64,000 nt of DNA from Terriglobia bacterium (GTDB lineage: Bacteria > Acidobacteriota > Terriglobia > Terriglobales > Acidobacteriaceae), in contig JAIQGK010000004.1 of NCBI GenBank assembly GCA_020072645.1, positions 210,117-274,116 on the forward strand, written 5' to 3'. Below the pieces are notes generated by a model, which worked only from the letters and a program-made list of their open reading frames with translations, searched no databases and was not told where the DNA came from. Below, in pieces: positions 1 through 7,468 of the stretch (positions are counted from its first letter, which is position 1; every line of letters starts with the position of its first letter). Both the position numbers and the translations under genes were made by a program.

Positions 1-78
1 CGCGACCACGGTAGTTCCACCCGGCCTGAAATATCAAAAAGACCGGGCAGGAAACCTGTTGATTGAACTGTAACAGCG

Positions 79-273
79 TTAGCGTCCGCGCGAAGATTTC
101 CTGGCGGCGGTGCGTGTAGTGTGGGTTGGAGTCTGCCGCGTGGGCGTGCCTGACTTCTTCTGCGGATTGCTTTGTTCCGAGGCCTTTTTGGCCCACATCT
201 TTTCCAGCTCGCGCATGTTTTTGGTTTTCATGCCCATAAGAATGCCATAAGCAGGCCGCATATGGCGAGTCAC
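79..273 (-). CDS. small basic hypothetical protein
   Basis: Not recognised. The frame gives 64 residues. Its second half is rich in Lys, Arg, Ser and Thr and ends SSRGR, so it is probably disordered and may bind nucleic acid by charge alone. Internal Met codons at residues 13 and 15 (237, 231) would give a protein of about 50 residues beginning with a short amphipathic helix (MRELEKMWAKKA). No Shine-Dalgarno sequence is evident before any of the three starts. It lies beyond the csbD terminator on the same strand. It may be spurious. Confidence 0.3.
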   Translation of the reverse strand: MTRHMRPAYGILMGMKTKNMRELEKMWAKKASEQSNPQKKSGTPTRQTPTHTTRTAARKSSRGR

Positions 274-312
274 TTTGGTGATACGCCGCGCTTTGCGCTT
301 TTACACCAAACA

Positions 313-342
313 AAAAGGAGCGCCCCTAAGAACGCCCCTTTT
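313..342 (-). terminator. terminator hairpin downstream of csbD
   Basis: AAAAGGAGCG (313-322) pairs with CGCCCCTTTT (333-342) with one mismatch around a 10-nt loop. The A and T tracts on either side would make it work in both directions. It sits 20 bp past the csbD stop codon. Confidence 0.7.
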
Positions 343-361
343 GTTGCAGCAGCTATTGGAG

Positions 362-604
362 CTACGCCACGTCTTTATCGCGCTCAAGGCGTTCTTCGTC
401 ATGCTCGATCTTGGTTTCGTTTAGCTTGTCGGCGGCGTCGCGCACGGCATCTTTGGTTTTGCCGACGGCGTTGCGGGCCTTGCCTTCAGCCTGTTTCGCC
501 AGACCCTCGGCCTGGGCCTTATCGTTGCCGGTCCACTCGCCTACCTGGCGCTCAACGCGACCTGCAACGTCTTCAGCTTTCCCTTTAATGCGTTCCTTAT
601 CCAT
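362..604 (-). CDS. csbD: CsbD family stress-response protein
   Basis: A small, highly charged, Ala/Lys/Glu/Asp-rich cytoplasmic protein of 80 residues. The N-terminal half has the CsbD/YjbJ signature (start MDKERIKGKAEDVAGRVERQ, then GEWTGND, then KAQAEGLAKQAEGKARNAVG), and the tail continues as a charged helix. Family members are abundant small proteins induced by general stress, such as the sigma-B regulon in Bacillus and osmotic or stationary-phase stress elsewhere. Their biochemical role is unknown. The start is supported by a purine-rich GGGAAGGGG just upstream on the minus strand. The gene is monocistronic with its own terminator at 313-342. The next gene upstream on the same strand is another small stress-type envelope protein. 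Confidence 0.93.
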   Translation of the reverse strand: MDKERIKGKAEDVAGRVERQVGEWTGNDKAQAEGLAKQAEGKARNAVGKTKDAVRDAADKLNETKIEHDEERLERDKDVA

Positions 605-764
605 AAAATAAACCCCTTCCCTTGAGTTGGTTGTTCCTGCTATTGATGTCTTACGGGCAGCAAGGCAAACGCGTGCCTGCCGGTCCGTGGTTGCAAATAT
701 GTCCGAGGAGTTGCTCGGGTTGAAGTGCCTGCGGCTTGCCTGAACGGGCTTTGCCTGAAAAGGC

Positions 765-917
765 CTAGACCGCGGCGCGTCTGCCGGTGATCAACTGGAA
801 TACCAGCGCGATCACAGCCAGCACCAGAAGTATGTGGATAAATCCACCCATGGTGTAGCTGCTAACCACTCCCAACAGCCAGAGAACAAGCAAAACTACA
901 AATAGAGTCCAAAGCAT
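765..917 (-). CDS. lmo0937-type small membrane protein
   Basis: A 50-residue, very hydrophobic reading frame (MLWTLFVVLLVLWLLGVVSS ... LITGRRAAV). Two membrane segments (about residues 2-17 and 26-43) are separated by a short Gly-rich turn (YTMGGFIH), with a positive tail (GRR) that should face the cytoplasm. Length, start (MLWTL) and the GGFIHILLV turn match the small lmo0937/YqaE-like membrane proteins found in many bacteria, whose function is unknown. GAGGGTG lies 5 nt before the ATG and supports the start. csbD lies next downstream on the same strand, 160 bp away, so both may belong to a stress-induced group. Confidence 0.8.
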   Translation of the reverse strand: MLWTLFVVLLVLWLLGVVSSYTMGGFIHILLVLAVIALVFQLITGRRAAV

Positions 918-1138
918 GTCACCCTCACAAATACGTTTCTCGTCGGTTAACGTTTTCGTAAACCAGCTAACAATCTCGTCAATAGCTTGGAAGCTAATAG
1001 GGCTAAGGCGGTTGTAAAAAATCGAGAGCTGCTGGCGTGCGGGATGAGGAAACGGTTTGGCGTCAATGGATTAGCAGAGGGTATGGTAAAAGAGTCGTGG
1101 GAGAGCGAAGGAACCCCGATCATTTTGTCATAAAATAG

Positions 1139-1384
1139 ATGCTGGTTACTGCCATGGCTAATCCCACTATCACCATCCCGCTTGATCCCCAGACGGCGCA
1201 GGTGTACAACTCTGCGTCCGCAGAAGAGAAGCGCAAAATGCAAGCCCTTCTCAGCCTGTGGCTTCGCGAACTTGCGCGCAGCGAACAACGTTCCTTGCAG
1301 CAAATTCTCGACGAGGCAGGAAGCAAGGCGCAGGCTCGGGGACTTACGCCTGAGATGTTGGAGTCCCTGCTGAAAGGCGCATAA
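1139..1384 (+). CDS. antitoxin-like protein upstream of PIN toxin
   Basis: An 81-residue protein. The short N-terminal beta segment (NPTITIPLDPQTAQVY) resembles the DNA-binding or dimerisation strand of small antitoxins. A helical region follows (ASAEEKRKMQALLSLWLRELARSEQRSLQQILDEAG), then a C-terminal helix that ends exactly at the toxin start: the TAA at 1382-1384 abuts the TTG at 1385. An inner ATG at 1154 (MANPTITIPL) is an equally good start. The function as antitoxin is inferred from size, order and spacing relative to the PIN gene. I do not recognise a named antitoxin superfamily. If the partner toxin is inactive (next entry), this gene may be a relic. Confidence 0.65.
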   Translation: MLVTAMANPTITIPLDPQTAQVYNSASAEEKRKMQALLSLWLRELARSEQRSLQQILDEAGSKAQARGLTPEMLESLLKGA

Positions 1385-1800
1385 TTGCGCTGCGTCTTGG
1401 ATACAAATGTTCTTGTCAGCGCTTTGCTCGTGCCTGGTTCCAAGCCCCGGCAAGCTCTTGATCGGGCTTTTCGAGAGGGAAAAGTCCTGCTTTCATTTGC
1501 AACGCTCGCGGAACTCTATGATGTTTTGCATCGAAAACGGTTCCGCCGGTACATTGATGAAGAAGACGCTCGAAGTTTCGTAGCGGCTTGGCACGTGAGT
1601 CTGAGTGGATTGATGTGAGTATCTACACCAAGGTCTGCCGTGACCCAAAGGACGATAAGTTTCTTGAGGTCGCAGTGAGCGGTAAGGCAAATTATCTCAT
1701 CACCGGCGATGCAGATCTGCTGGTTCTTAATCCCTTTCAAGGTATTCGAATTCTTCTTCCGCAGGAGTTCCTGAATTTGGCATCGCCGCTGCCGCGCTAG
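1385..1800 (+). pseudogene. PIN-domain toxin (VapC-like), frameshifted
   Basis: The first part, from TTG at 1385, reads MRCVLDTNVLVSALLVPGS, the PIN beta-1 strand with its first acidic residue (D in LDTN). It then gives a helix with a conserved Glu (LAELYDVLHRKRFRRYI) and stops at 1618. The second half continues in another frame from about 1590: ARESEWIDV, then CRDPKDDKFLEVAVSGKANYLITGDADLLVL and a normal end at 1800. Together they make a full COG1569/TIGR00305-type PIN protein of about 135 residues carrying all the expected acidic residues (D, E, DxxDDKF, GDxDLL). The frames meet near 1588-1600, so a single small indel breaks the gene. PIN toxins of this type are RNases kept in check by the preceding antitoxin. 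Confidence 0.8.
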
Positions 1801-1900
1801 CGGCCAGTAGCAGGAAGCTGTATTGTTTTATCTGAGATTTGTCATTCGCTTGCGCTCAGGATTTCGGCAGCGGGCTCACCGCTGCGCTGAACGACTCAAA

Positions 1901-2026
1901 TTTGGAGCGAAGCGACAAGCCTCAAGGGCTGATGGCGAGGCCGACCACGCGCCGAGCCCGCCGCAGCAGGAGCGGAACGACTTTTGCTGACAGACGAAGT
2001 CACAGCGGTTTGGAGCAAAGCGACAA
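1901..2026 (+). repeat. 18-bp direct repeat pair before pheA
   Basis: TTTGGAGCGAAGCGACAA (1901-1918) and TTTGGAGCAAAGCGACAA (2009-2026) differ at one base and are 108 bp apart. The DNA between is GC-rich and open in the pheA frame but looks non-coding in composition. The second copy ends 4 bp before the pheA start. Confidence 0.6.
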
Positions 2027-2030
2027 AAAA

Positions 2031-2840
2031 ATGAAAATCGCCATTCAGGGCGAGCGGGGAGCATTCAGCCATCAGGCGGCTTTGCAGCTTGTGCGCGGCG
2101 CTGATGTGCTGGCGTGCGCCACGTCTGTCCAGGTGTTTGACGCGCTGGATTCTCGCCGTGCCGCCGCCGCGGTGATCCCCGTGGAGAATACGCTTGCCGG
2201 GCCCGTGGGTGAGCACCTTGATCTGCTGCTTGAGCGCGACGTTTTTATTCATGCGGAAATGCGGCTGCGGATCGCGCACAACCTGATTGCCGCTCCGGGC
2301 GTGAAACTAAAAGATATTCGCCAGGTGCTTTCGCATCCGGTGGCGCTGGACCAGTGCCGGAATTTTTTCCGCAAGCATCGCGGGGTGTCCGCCATTCCTT
2401 TTTATGACACGGCCGGCAGCGTGAAGCACATCATGGCGCAGGGCCTGCATGACACTGCGGGGATCGCCAGCAGCCAGGCAGCAAAAGAATACGGCGGCAA
2501 AGTGCTGATGTCCGGACTGGAGGACAACAAACAGAACTTCACGCGCTTCTTCCTGATCGACAAAAAGAAAAAAGTTGTGGCCGAAGCCAACAAGACCTCT
2601 CTGGTGTTCTCGCTCAAGAACGTTTCCGGAGCGCTGTTCAAGGCGTTGAGCGTTTTTGCCCTGCGCGATCTCGATCTGAGCAAGATTGAGTCGCGTCCGG
2701 TGCGCGGCAAGCCATGGGAGTATCGTTTTTACGTGGACGTTCTGTGCGGCGAACAACCAGCCATGAAACTGGCTCTAAAACATCTGGAAGAGATTGCGGG
2801 TTTCGTCAAGGTTCTGGGAGTGTACCCGGGGGCGAAGTAG
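2031..2840 (+). CDS. pheA: prephenate dehydratase
   Basis: Converts prephenate to phenylpyruvate, the committed step of phenylalanine synthesis, in the cytoplasm. The protein has 269 residues, the normal length for the monofunctional enzyme. It opens with the PDT domain (MKIAIQGERGAFSHQAAL) and carries the catalytic-loop motif NFTRFFLI at about residue 170. A C-terminal ACT domain follows, with the ESRP phenylalanine-binding motif in LSKIESRPVRGKPWEYRFY. The frame stays open further upstream to 1839, but that stretch is repeat-bearing and unlike the family, so ATG 2031 is chosen. The Shine-Dalgarno is poor. The ACT domain implies allosteric inhibition by Phe. No other aromatic-pathway gene is adjacent. 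Confidence 0.95.
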   Translation: MKIAIQGERGAFSHQAALQLVRGADVLACATSVQVFDALDSRRAAAAVIPVENTLAGPVGEHLDLLLERDVFIHAEMRLRIAHNLIAAPGVKLKDIRQVLSHPVALDQCRNFFRKHRGVSAIPFYDTAGSVKHIMAQGLHDTAGIASSQAAKEYGGKVLMSGLEDNKQNFTRFFLIDKKKKVVAEANKTSLVFSLKNVSGALFKALSVFALRDLDLSKIESRPVRGKPWEYRFYVDVLCGEQPAMKLALKHLEEIAGFVKVLGVYPGAK

Positions 2841-2951
2841 GGAAGATGATTTTGACCTTCGTATCCTTTACTGGATTGGCTTCTGACACCGAATAGGAGC
2901 GTTTTTGCGGTGTTAGCTGAGTGACATAAATCACAATAAGCCATAGAAAAC

Positions 2952-3006
2952 AATGGTACAATTCGGCTCTTTAGTCGCGCGGCTGCATCTTTTCGAATGG
3001 TACAAT
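2952..3006 (+). promoter_or_regulatory. two extended -10 elements before lon
   Basis: The 11-mer AATGGTACAAT occurs twice (2952-2962 and 2996-3006). Each copy contains TGGTACAAT, a good extended -10 (TGnTAnnAT). Neither has a clear -35. The downstream copy would start transcription about 30 nt before the lon ATG, the upstream one about 75 nt before it. Confidence 0.45.
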
Positions 3007-3043
3007 CATCAAATGTGAGCGTACTTATATCAAGGATAAATTT

Positions 3044-5497
3044 ATGGCGTCTGAAACAAAATCAACTACCAATATTGAGCCTATCGCTGTGACGCCTGAT
3101 CAGCGCCCAACATTAACTGAGGAACAGCAGAAGAGCATACCGGTCCTGCCGGTCCGTGACACAGTACTGTTCCCGCATGCGGTCCTGCCGTTAACGGTAG
3201 GGCGCGAGAGCTCCATTCAACTGATCAATTCGCTGGGTGAAGAGAAGACCATTCTGGTGGTCGCCCAGCGTGAAGCCCGCGTGGATGCACCGCAACCTAC
3301 TGATTTATATGCCATTGGAACGCTGGCCACCGTGCACAAAGTGGTCAAGATGCCGAACCAGAGCCTGTTTGTTTTTACTGAAGGCCTGACGCGCGGCAAG
3401 CTACAGGACTTTACCCAGCTCACGCCTTTCCTGCGCGCCAACGTAGAGCCGATTCCAGACACGGAACCGGAAACCTCGCCGGAGATTGAAGCGCTGCAAC
3501 GCAACGTGCTGACCTTGTTCCAGCAGATCGTGGCCGGTTCGCCAACGCTTTCAGACGAACTTCAGACCGTGGCCATCAACATTGAAGAGCCGGGCAGGCT
3601 GGTGGATTTTGTCGCATCGTCGCTGCCGTTTCTCTCGACCAAAGACAAGCAGGAAATCCTGGAAACGCCGGACGTAAGCCACCGCTTGCAGGCCATCAAC
3701 CATCATCTGGCGAAAGAGCTGGAAGTGCAGCAACTGCGCAACAAGATCCAGAATGAAGTGCAGGACCAGGTGCAGCAGTCGCAGCGCGAATACTACTTGC
3801 GCGAGCAGATGAAGGCCATACAGAAAGAACTGGGCGAGCAGGATGAGACCCAGCGTGACGTGGAAGAGTTGCGCCAGAAGATTGAAGCGGCCGGGATGCC
3901 GGAGGAAGTAAAGAAAGAAGCGACCAAGGAACTGAACCGGCTGGCCCGTATGTCTCCGATGGCGGCGGACTATTCCGTGACGCGCAATTACATTGAGTGG
4001 CTGGCGGTTTTGCCGTGGGCCAAGTCGAGCGGCGTTGTGGTTGACATCAAGAAAGCCGCCGAAGTGCTGGATGCGGACCATTACGATCTGAAAAAAGTAA
4101 AAGACCGCATTCTGGATTATCTCTCCGTGCGCCGGCTCAAGCCGAGCATGAAAGGGCCGATCCTCTGCTTTGTGGGACCTCCGGGCGTGGGCAAGACTTC
4201 TCTGGGACGCAGCATTGCGCGCGCGCTGGAGCGGAAATTTGTGCGCCTCTCACTGGGCGGCGTGCATGATGAAGCGGAAATTCGCGGCCATCGCCGTACA
4301 TACATAGGCGCTCTGCCGGGACAGATCATGCAAGGTCTGCGCCGCGCAGAGACCAACGATCCTGTTTTTGTGCTGGACGAAGTGGACAAGCTGGGGCGCG
4401 ATTTCCGTGGCGATCCGTCATCGGCGCTGCTGGAAACGCTTGATCCTGAACAGAACTCCACGTTCCGCGACAACTATCTGGACGTGCCGTTTGATTTGTC
4501 GAAAGTGCTTTTCATCTGCACGGCCAACATGCTCGATACGATTCCCGAGCCGTTGCGCGATCGCATGGAAATCATCGAGCTGCAGGGTTACACGGAAGAC
4601 GATAAGGCGCACATCGCCGAGCGCTACCTGGTTCCGAAGCAGATTGAAGAAAACGGCCTGACGCAAGAACAGATTGAAATTCCAGAAGATGCCGTCCGGT
4701 TTATCAGCCGGCATTACACGCGTGAAGCGGGCGTGCGCAACCTGGAGCGCAACATCGGTACCATGTGCCGCAAACAGGCGCGCCGCATTGCTGAAGGCAA
4801 CACAGAAAAGCTGACGGTAACGCGCGAAGTGGTGCAGGAATTTCTGGGCGGAATCAAGATCCGCATTGATACGGAAATTGCCGAGCGTACCAAGCGTCCC
4901 GGCGTGGCGGTGGGATTGGCCTGGACACCCGCGGGCGGCGACATTCTGTTCATCGAAGCCAACAAGATGAAAGGCAAGGGCGGCTTCACTATGACCGGAC
5001 AGATCGGCCAGGTGATGCAGGAATCCATGCAGGCGGCGCTGACATGGGTGCGGTCGAACGCGGAAAAGCTCGCGATCCCAGAGGAGTTTTTCAAGGACCA
5101 TGACATTCACATCCACGTGCCTGCGGGCGCCATTCCGAAAGATGGCCCCTCAGCGGGTGTGACGATGGCGACTGCGTTGGTTTCACTCTTGAAAGACACG
5201 CCTGTGCGTCCGCTGACCGGGATGACCGGTGAGCTGACTCTGAGCGGGAACGTGTTGCCGATCGGCGGAGTGAAGGAGAAATTTCTGGCGGCGAAGCGCG
5301 CTGGGGTGAAAGACATACTCTTCCCGGCGGAGAATCGCATGAACGTTGAAGAAGACCTGACTCCGGAACAGCTTGAGGGCGTGAACCTGCACTTCTGTAG
5401 CACGATTGAAGAGGTACTGGAGGTTGCGCTTCCGGGCTCGCGCCTGGAAGAGCGGCAGGACGCGGAAACGCGCGAGCGCGTGTTAAGCAACGCCTAA
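3044..5497 (+). CDS. lon: ATP-dependent Lon protease
   Basis: Cytoplasmic AAA+ serine protease that degrades misfolded and regulatory proteins. Its 817 residues are full length. The N-terminal substrate-binding domain begins near VLPVRDTVLFPHAVLPLTVG, and a long coiled-coil stretch (about 200-280) leads to the AAA+ module with Walker A GPPGVGKTS and Walker B VFVLDEVDK. The C-terminal protease domain carries the Ser-Lys dyad: S703 in PKDGPSAG, and K746 in GGVKEK, exactly 43 residues later as in E. coli Lon (S679/K722). An AAGGA sequence precedes the ATG. Two extended -10 boxes lie upstream and a strong terminator follows, so it is probably transcribed alone. Confidence 0.98.
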   Translation: MASETKSTTNIEPIAVTPDQRPTLTEEQQKSIPVLPVRDTVLFPHAVLPLTVGRESSIQLINSLGEEKTILVVAQREARVDAPQPTDLYAIGTLATVHKVVKMPNQSLFVFTEGLTRGKLQDFTQLTPFLRANVEPIPDTEPETSPEIEALQRNVLTLFQQIVAGSPTLSDELQTVAINIEEPGRLVDFVASSLPFLSTKDKQEILETPDVSHRLQAINHHLAKELEVQQLRNKIQNEVQDQVQQSQREYYLREQMKAIQKELGEQDETQRDVEELRQKIEAAGMPEEVKKEATKELNRLARMSPMAADYSVTRNYIEWLAVLPWAKSSGVVVDIKKAAEVLDADHYDLKKVKDRILDYLSVRRLKPSMKGPILCFVGPPGVGKTSLGRSIARALERKFVRLSLGGVHDEAEIRGHRRTYIGALPGQIMQGLRRAETNDPVFVLDEVDKLGRDFRGDPSSALLETLDPEQNSTFRDNYLDVPFDLSKVLFICTANMLDTIPEPLRDRMEIIELQGYTEDDKAHIAERYLVPKQIEENGLTQEQIEIPEDAVRFISRHYTREAGVRNLERNIGTMCRKQARRIAEGNTEKLTVTREVVQEFLGGIKIRIDTEIAERTKRPGVAVGLAWTPAGGDILFIEANKMKGKGGFTMTGQIGQVMQESMQAALTWVRSNAEKLAIPEEFFKDHDIHIHVPAGAIPKDGPSAGVTMATALVSLLKDTPVRPLTGMTGELTLSGNVLPIGGVKEKFLAAKRAGVKDILFPAENRMNVEEDLTPEQLEGVNLHFCSTIEEVLEVALPGSRLEERQDAETRERVLSNA

Positions 5498-5519
5498 GCA
5501 GTTCCTTTTTGATTTATCC

Positions 5520-5550
5520 GGGCGGGGAGCAATCCCTGCCCAGTTTTTTT
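5520..5550 (+). terminator. rho-independent terminator of lon
   Basis: GGGCGGGGA (5520-5528) pairs with TCCCTGCCC (5533-5541) with one G.U, around a GCAA tetraloop. AG and seven T residues follow. It lies 23 bp after the lon stop codon. Confidence 0.9.
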
Positions 5551-5657
5551 GTGGGCATTTTTCTTTACGTAGTCCCCAATCTAAGGTGAGCTTCCGGCCA
5601 GCAGCAGCACAGCTACGAGCATCCAATGCAGCATATAACCACCATTCCGAGGGACCC

Positions 5658-7304
5658 ATGTTGAAGGCTACAAATTCCGGAAGCAACTCTGCTTTTTCAG
5701 AGTGGCTGAAATTGCCGATGTGGATCTCTTTCAGCTTGTCGCTCCTTTTGCTTCTCGCGCTTGCCGGAGTTTCTTGCGTCGCGCAATCTGCAAGTAGCAG
5801 CATCAGCGCTTACGCTGACGCTATCAAGCAATCCACGATCTCCGAGCGCATCGCTGCCATGGATCGATATGTGGCGATGGCTGGCAGCAGCAAATTGAAA
5901 ACGGACGCGCTGGAGTTTCTTGTCTGGGACAATCTTCGGTTAGGACATCAGTCACAGAGTGCGCAGCGGGCCAAAGAATTGCTGGCTATCTCACCCGGCA
6001 ATCCGATTGCGGTGGCAGTACTCAATCAGGACATGTCGTCCGCATCGCGCGATAAAACCGCGACGGCGAACCGGCTGGCACAATTGAATTCCGCCATGAG
6101 CAGCCTTGATCAGTTGGGCAAGCCTGAAGGCATGCTGGATAGAAATTTTCAGGTGCTCAAGCAGCAGGTCGCCATCATGCTGAATGGCGCGGTTGGCCTG
6201 AGTTATCTGGCGATAGAAGATTACCCGCAGGCGCGCATGGCGTTGGAGCAGGCCGTAGCCAGTGATCCGAATAATGCGCAGTTAGTTTATGGCATGGGAC
6301 TGGCCCTGTTGAATGGCAAAAACCGCGATCAATATCGCGGCTACTGGTATCTGGCGCGCGCAGCAAATCTAACCGCAGGAACGCCGCAGGGGCAGGAGAT
6401 CAACAATTACGCATGGCAAGCGTATGTAAAAGACGGCGGAAAAGCTGAGGGCTGGCAGCGTTATCAGGCCAGCGCTGCTGCGTTGGACGCGCCACCCAAC
6501 CCCGACACAGGAAAGCCGCAGCCCGCAGCTAGCGTCGTCGCTTCCAGCCGCACCAATTCGCGATCGACGGGAAATTCTGCAGCGTCCGCGAATAGCGCAA
6601 GCGCGGCAAAGCGAACAGAGACGACCGAAGCGTCCAATCGAGGGAGTTCTTCGAAAAAGAAAAAAACGCCTTTTGGTTTTGAAGATACGCTGCATGAGCC
6701 GCCTTCACGTGAACCTGTCGTATCGGCAAATGCTCCTGCAAACCGGCCTAAAGTGATTGCTGCGCCCTCTGAAGCCGTGTCACTGGGCATACTGATTGAG
6801 ACTTCGCTGCTGACCAGCCAGAACAGGCGGGCGATTATTGCCACGTTGAAAGACATCGTAAGGAATCTGCGGGTCAATGATGAAGCCTGCATCCTGGTCT
6901 TTAGTGACCAGCTTGACTTTGAGCAGGACCTTACGGCCGACGACGCGCTTCTTGAAGAAGCGCTTGGCCAGATACGTCCCAAGCAGGGCAAGGCGCTGCT
7001 CTCTGGAGTGGCTTTTGCCGCGGGACACTTGAAGCGTATTGGCAAGAACAGTAACCGAGTCCTGCTGGTGATTTCCGATGGACGCAGCGGGCAGGCCACG
7101 TCAGATACCCTCACGTTCCGCAGCCAGGTAAGCGGTGTGCGCATTGACTGTATTGGGCTGAATGCTGGTGGCGCATCCGAGCGTGCGTTGCTGGAGCAGG
7201 TTGCGGCGTATTCCGGCGGCAAAGCGTCTTTCGCGTCTGATTCAGGCGAATTCCGCACCGCGGCGCTGCAAATGACTCGTAACATGGGAATCGCTGTACC
7301 GTAA
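5658..7304 (+). CDS. secreted TPR / VWFA-related protein
   Basis: About 548 residues from the chosen ATG, which has GAGGGA just upstream. The frame is open a little further, to 5586. Residues about 18-45 form a signal or anchor segment (MWISFSLSLLLLLALAGVSC). The middle holds TPR-like helices (GLSYLAIEDYPQARMALEQA, DPNNAQLVYGMGLALL), then a low-complexity Ser/Ala/Asn linker. The C-terminal 190 residues have the strand pattern of a von Willebrand A domain (LGILIETSLLTSQ, ACILVFSDQLDF, NRVLLVISDGRSG, VRIDCIGL). The metal-site DxSxS is replaced by ETSLLTS, so the MIDAS is probably not canonical. It resembles the VWFA family expanded in Acidobacteria (second member at 10546). Role unknown; export suggests an envelope function. 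Confidence 0.8.
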   Translation: MLKATNSGSNSAFSEWLKLPMWISFSLSLLLLLALAGVSCVAQSASSSISAYADAIKQSTISERIAAMDRYVAMAGSSKLKTDALEFLVWDNLRLGHQSQSAQRAKELLAISPGNPIAVAVLNQDMSSASRDKTATANRLAQLNSAMSSLDQLGKPEGMLDRNFQVLKQQVAIMLNGAVGLSYLAIEDYPQARMALEQAVASDPNNAQLVYGMGLALLNGKNRDQYRGYWYLARAANLTAGTPQGQEINNYAWQAYVKDGGKAEGWQRYQASAAALDAPPNPDTGKPQPAASVVASSRTNSRSTGNSAASANSASAAKRTETTEASNRGSSSKKKKTPFGFEDTLHEPPSREPVVSANAPANRPKVIAAPSEAVSLGILIETSLLTSQNRRAIIATLKDIVRNLRVNDEACILVFSDQLDFEQDLTADDALLEEALGQIRPKQGKALLSGVAFAAGHLKRIGKNSNRVLLVISDGRSGQATSDTLTFRSQVSGVRIDCIGLNAGGASERALLEQVAAYSGGKASFASDSGEFRTAALQMTRNMGIAVP

Positions 7305-7468
7305 TAAGCGTCACAATGAAGTCCATGAAAGCTCGCATGCGCTTCATCACGGGCGCAAAAAATTCCGGAGCAGTGCGTGAAACCACTCCGGATGAAGTTC
7401 GTAAACTGTGCAATAGCCTTAATGGCTTATACGAGATTAGACGCACAAAAATCGCCTCTGTATTCAAC

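Noticed and set aside
172-588. Open frame opposite the csbD gene
   Set aside because: It overlaps csbD and its terminator; the residues are Arg/Cys-rich as expected of an antisense shadow, and csbD has a clear family match.
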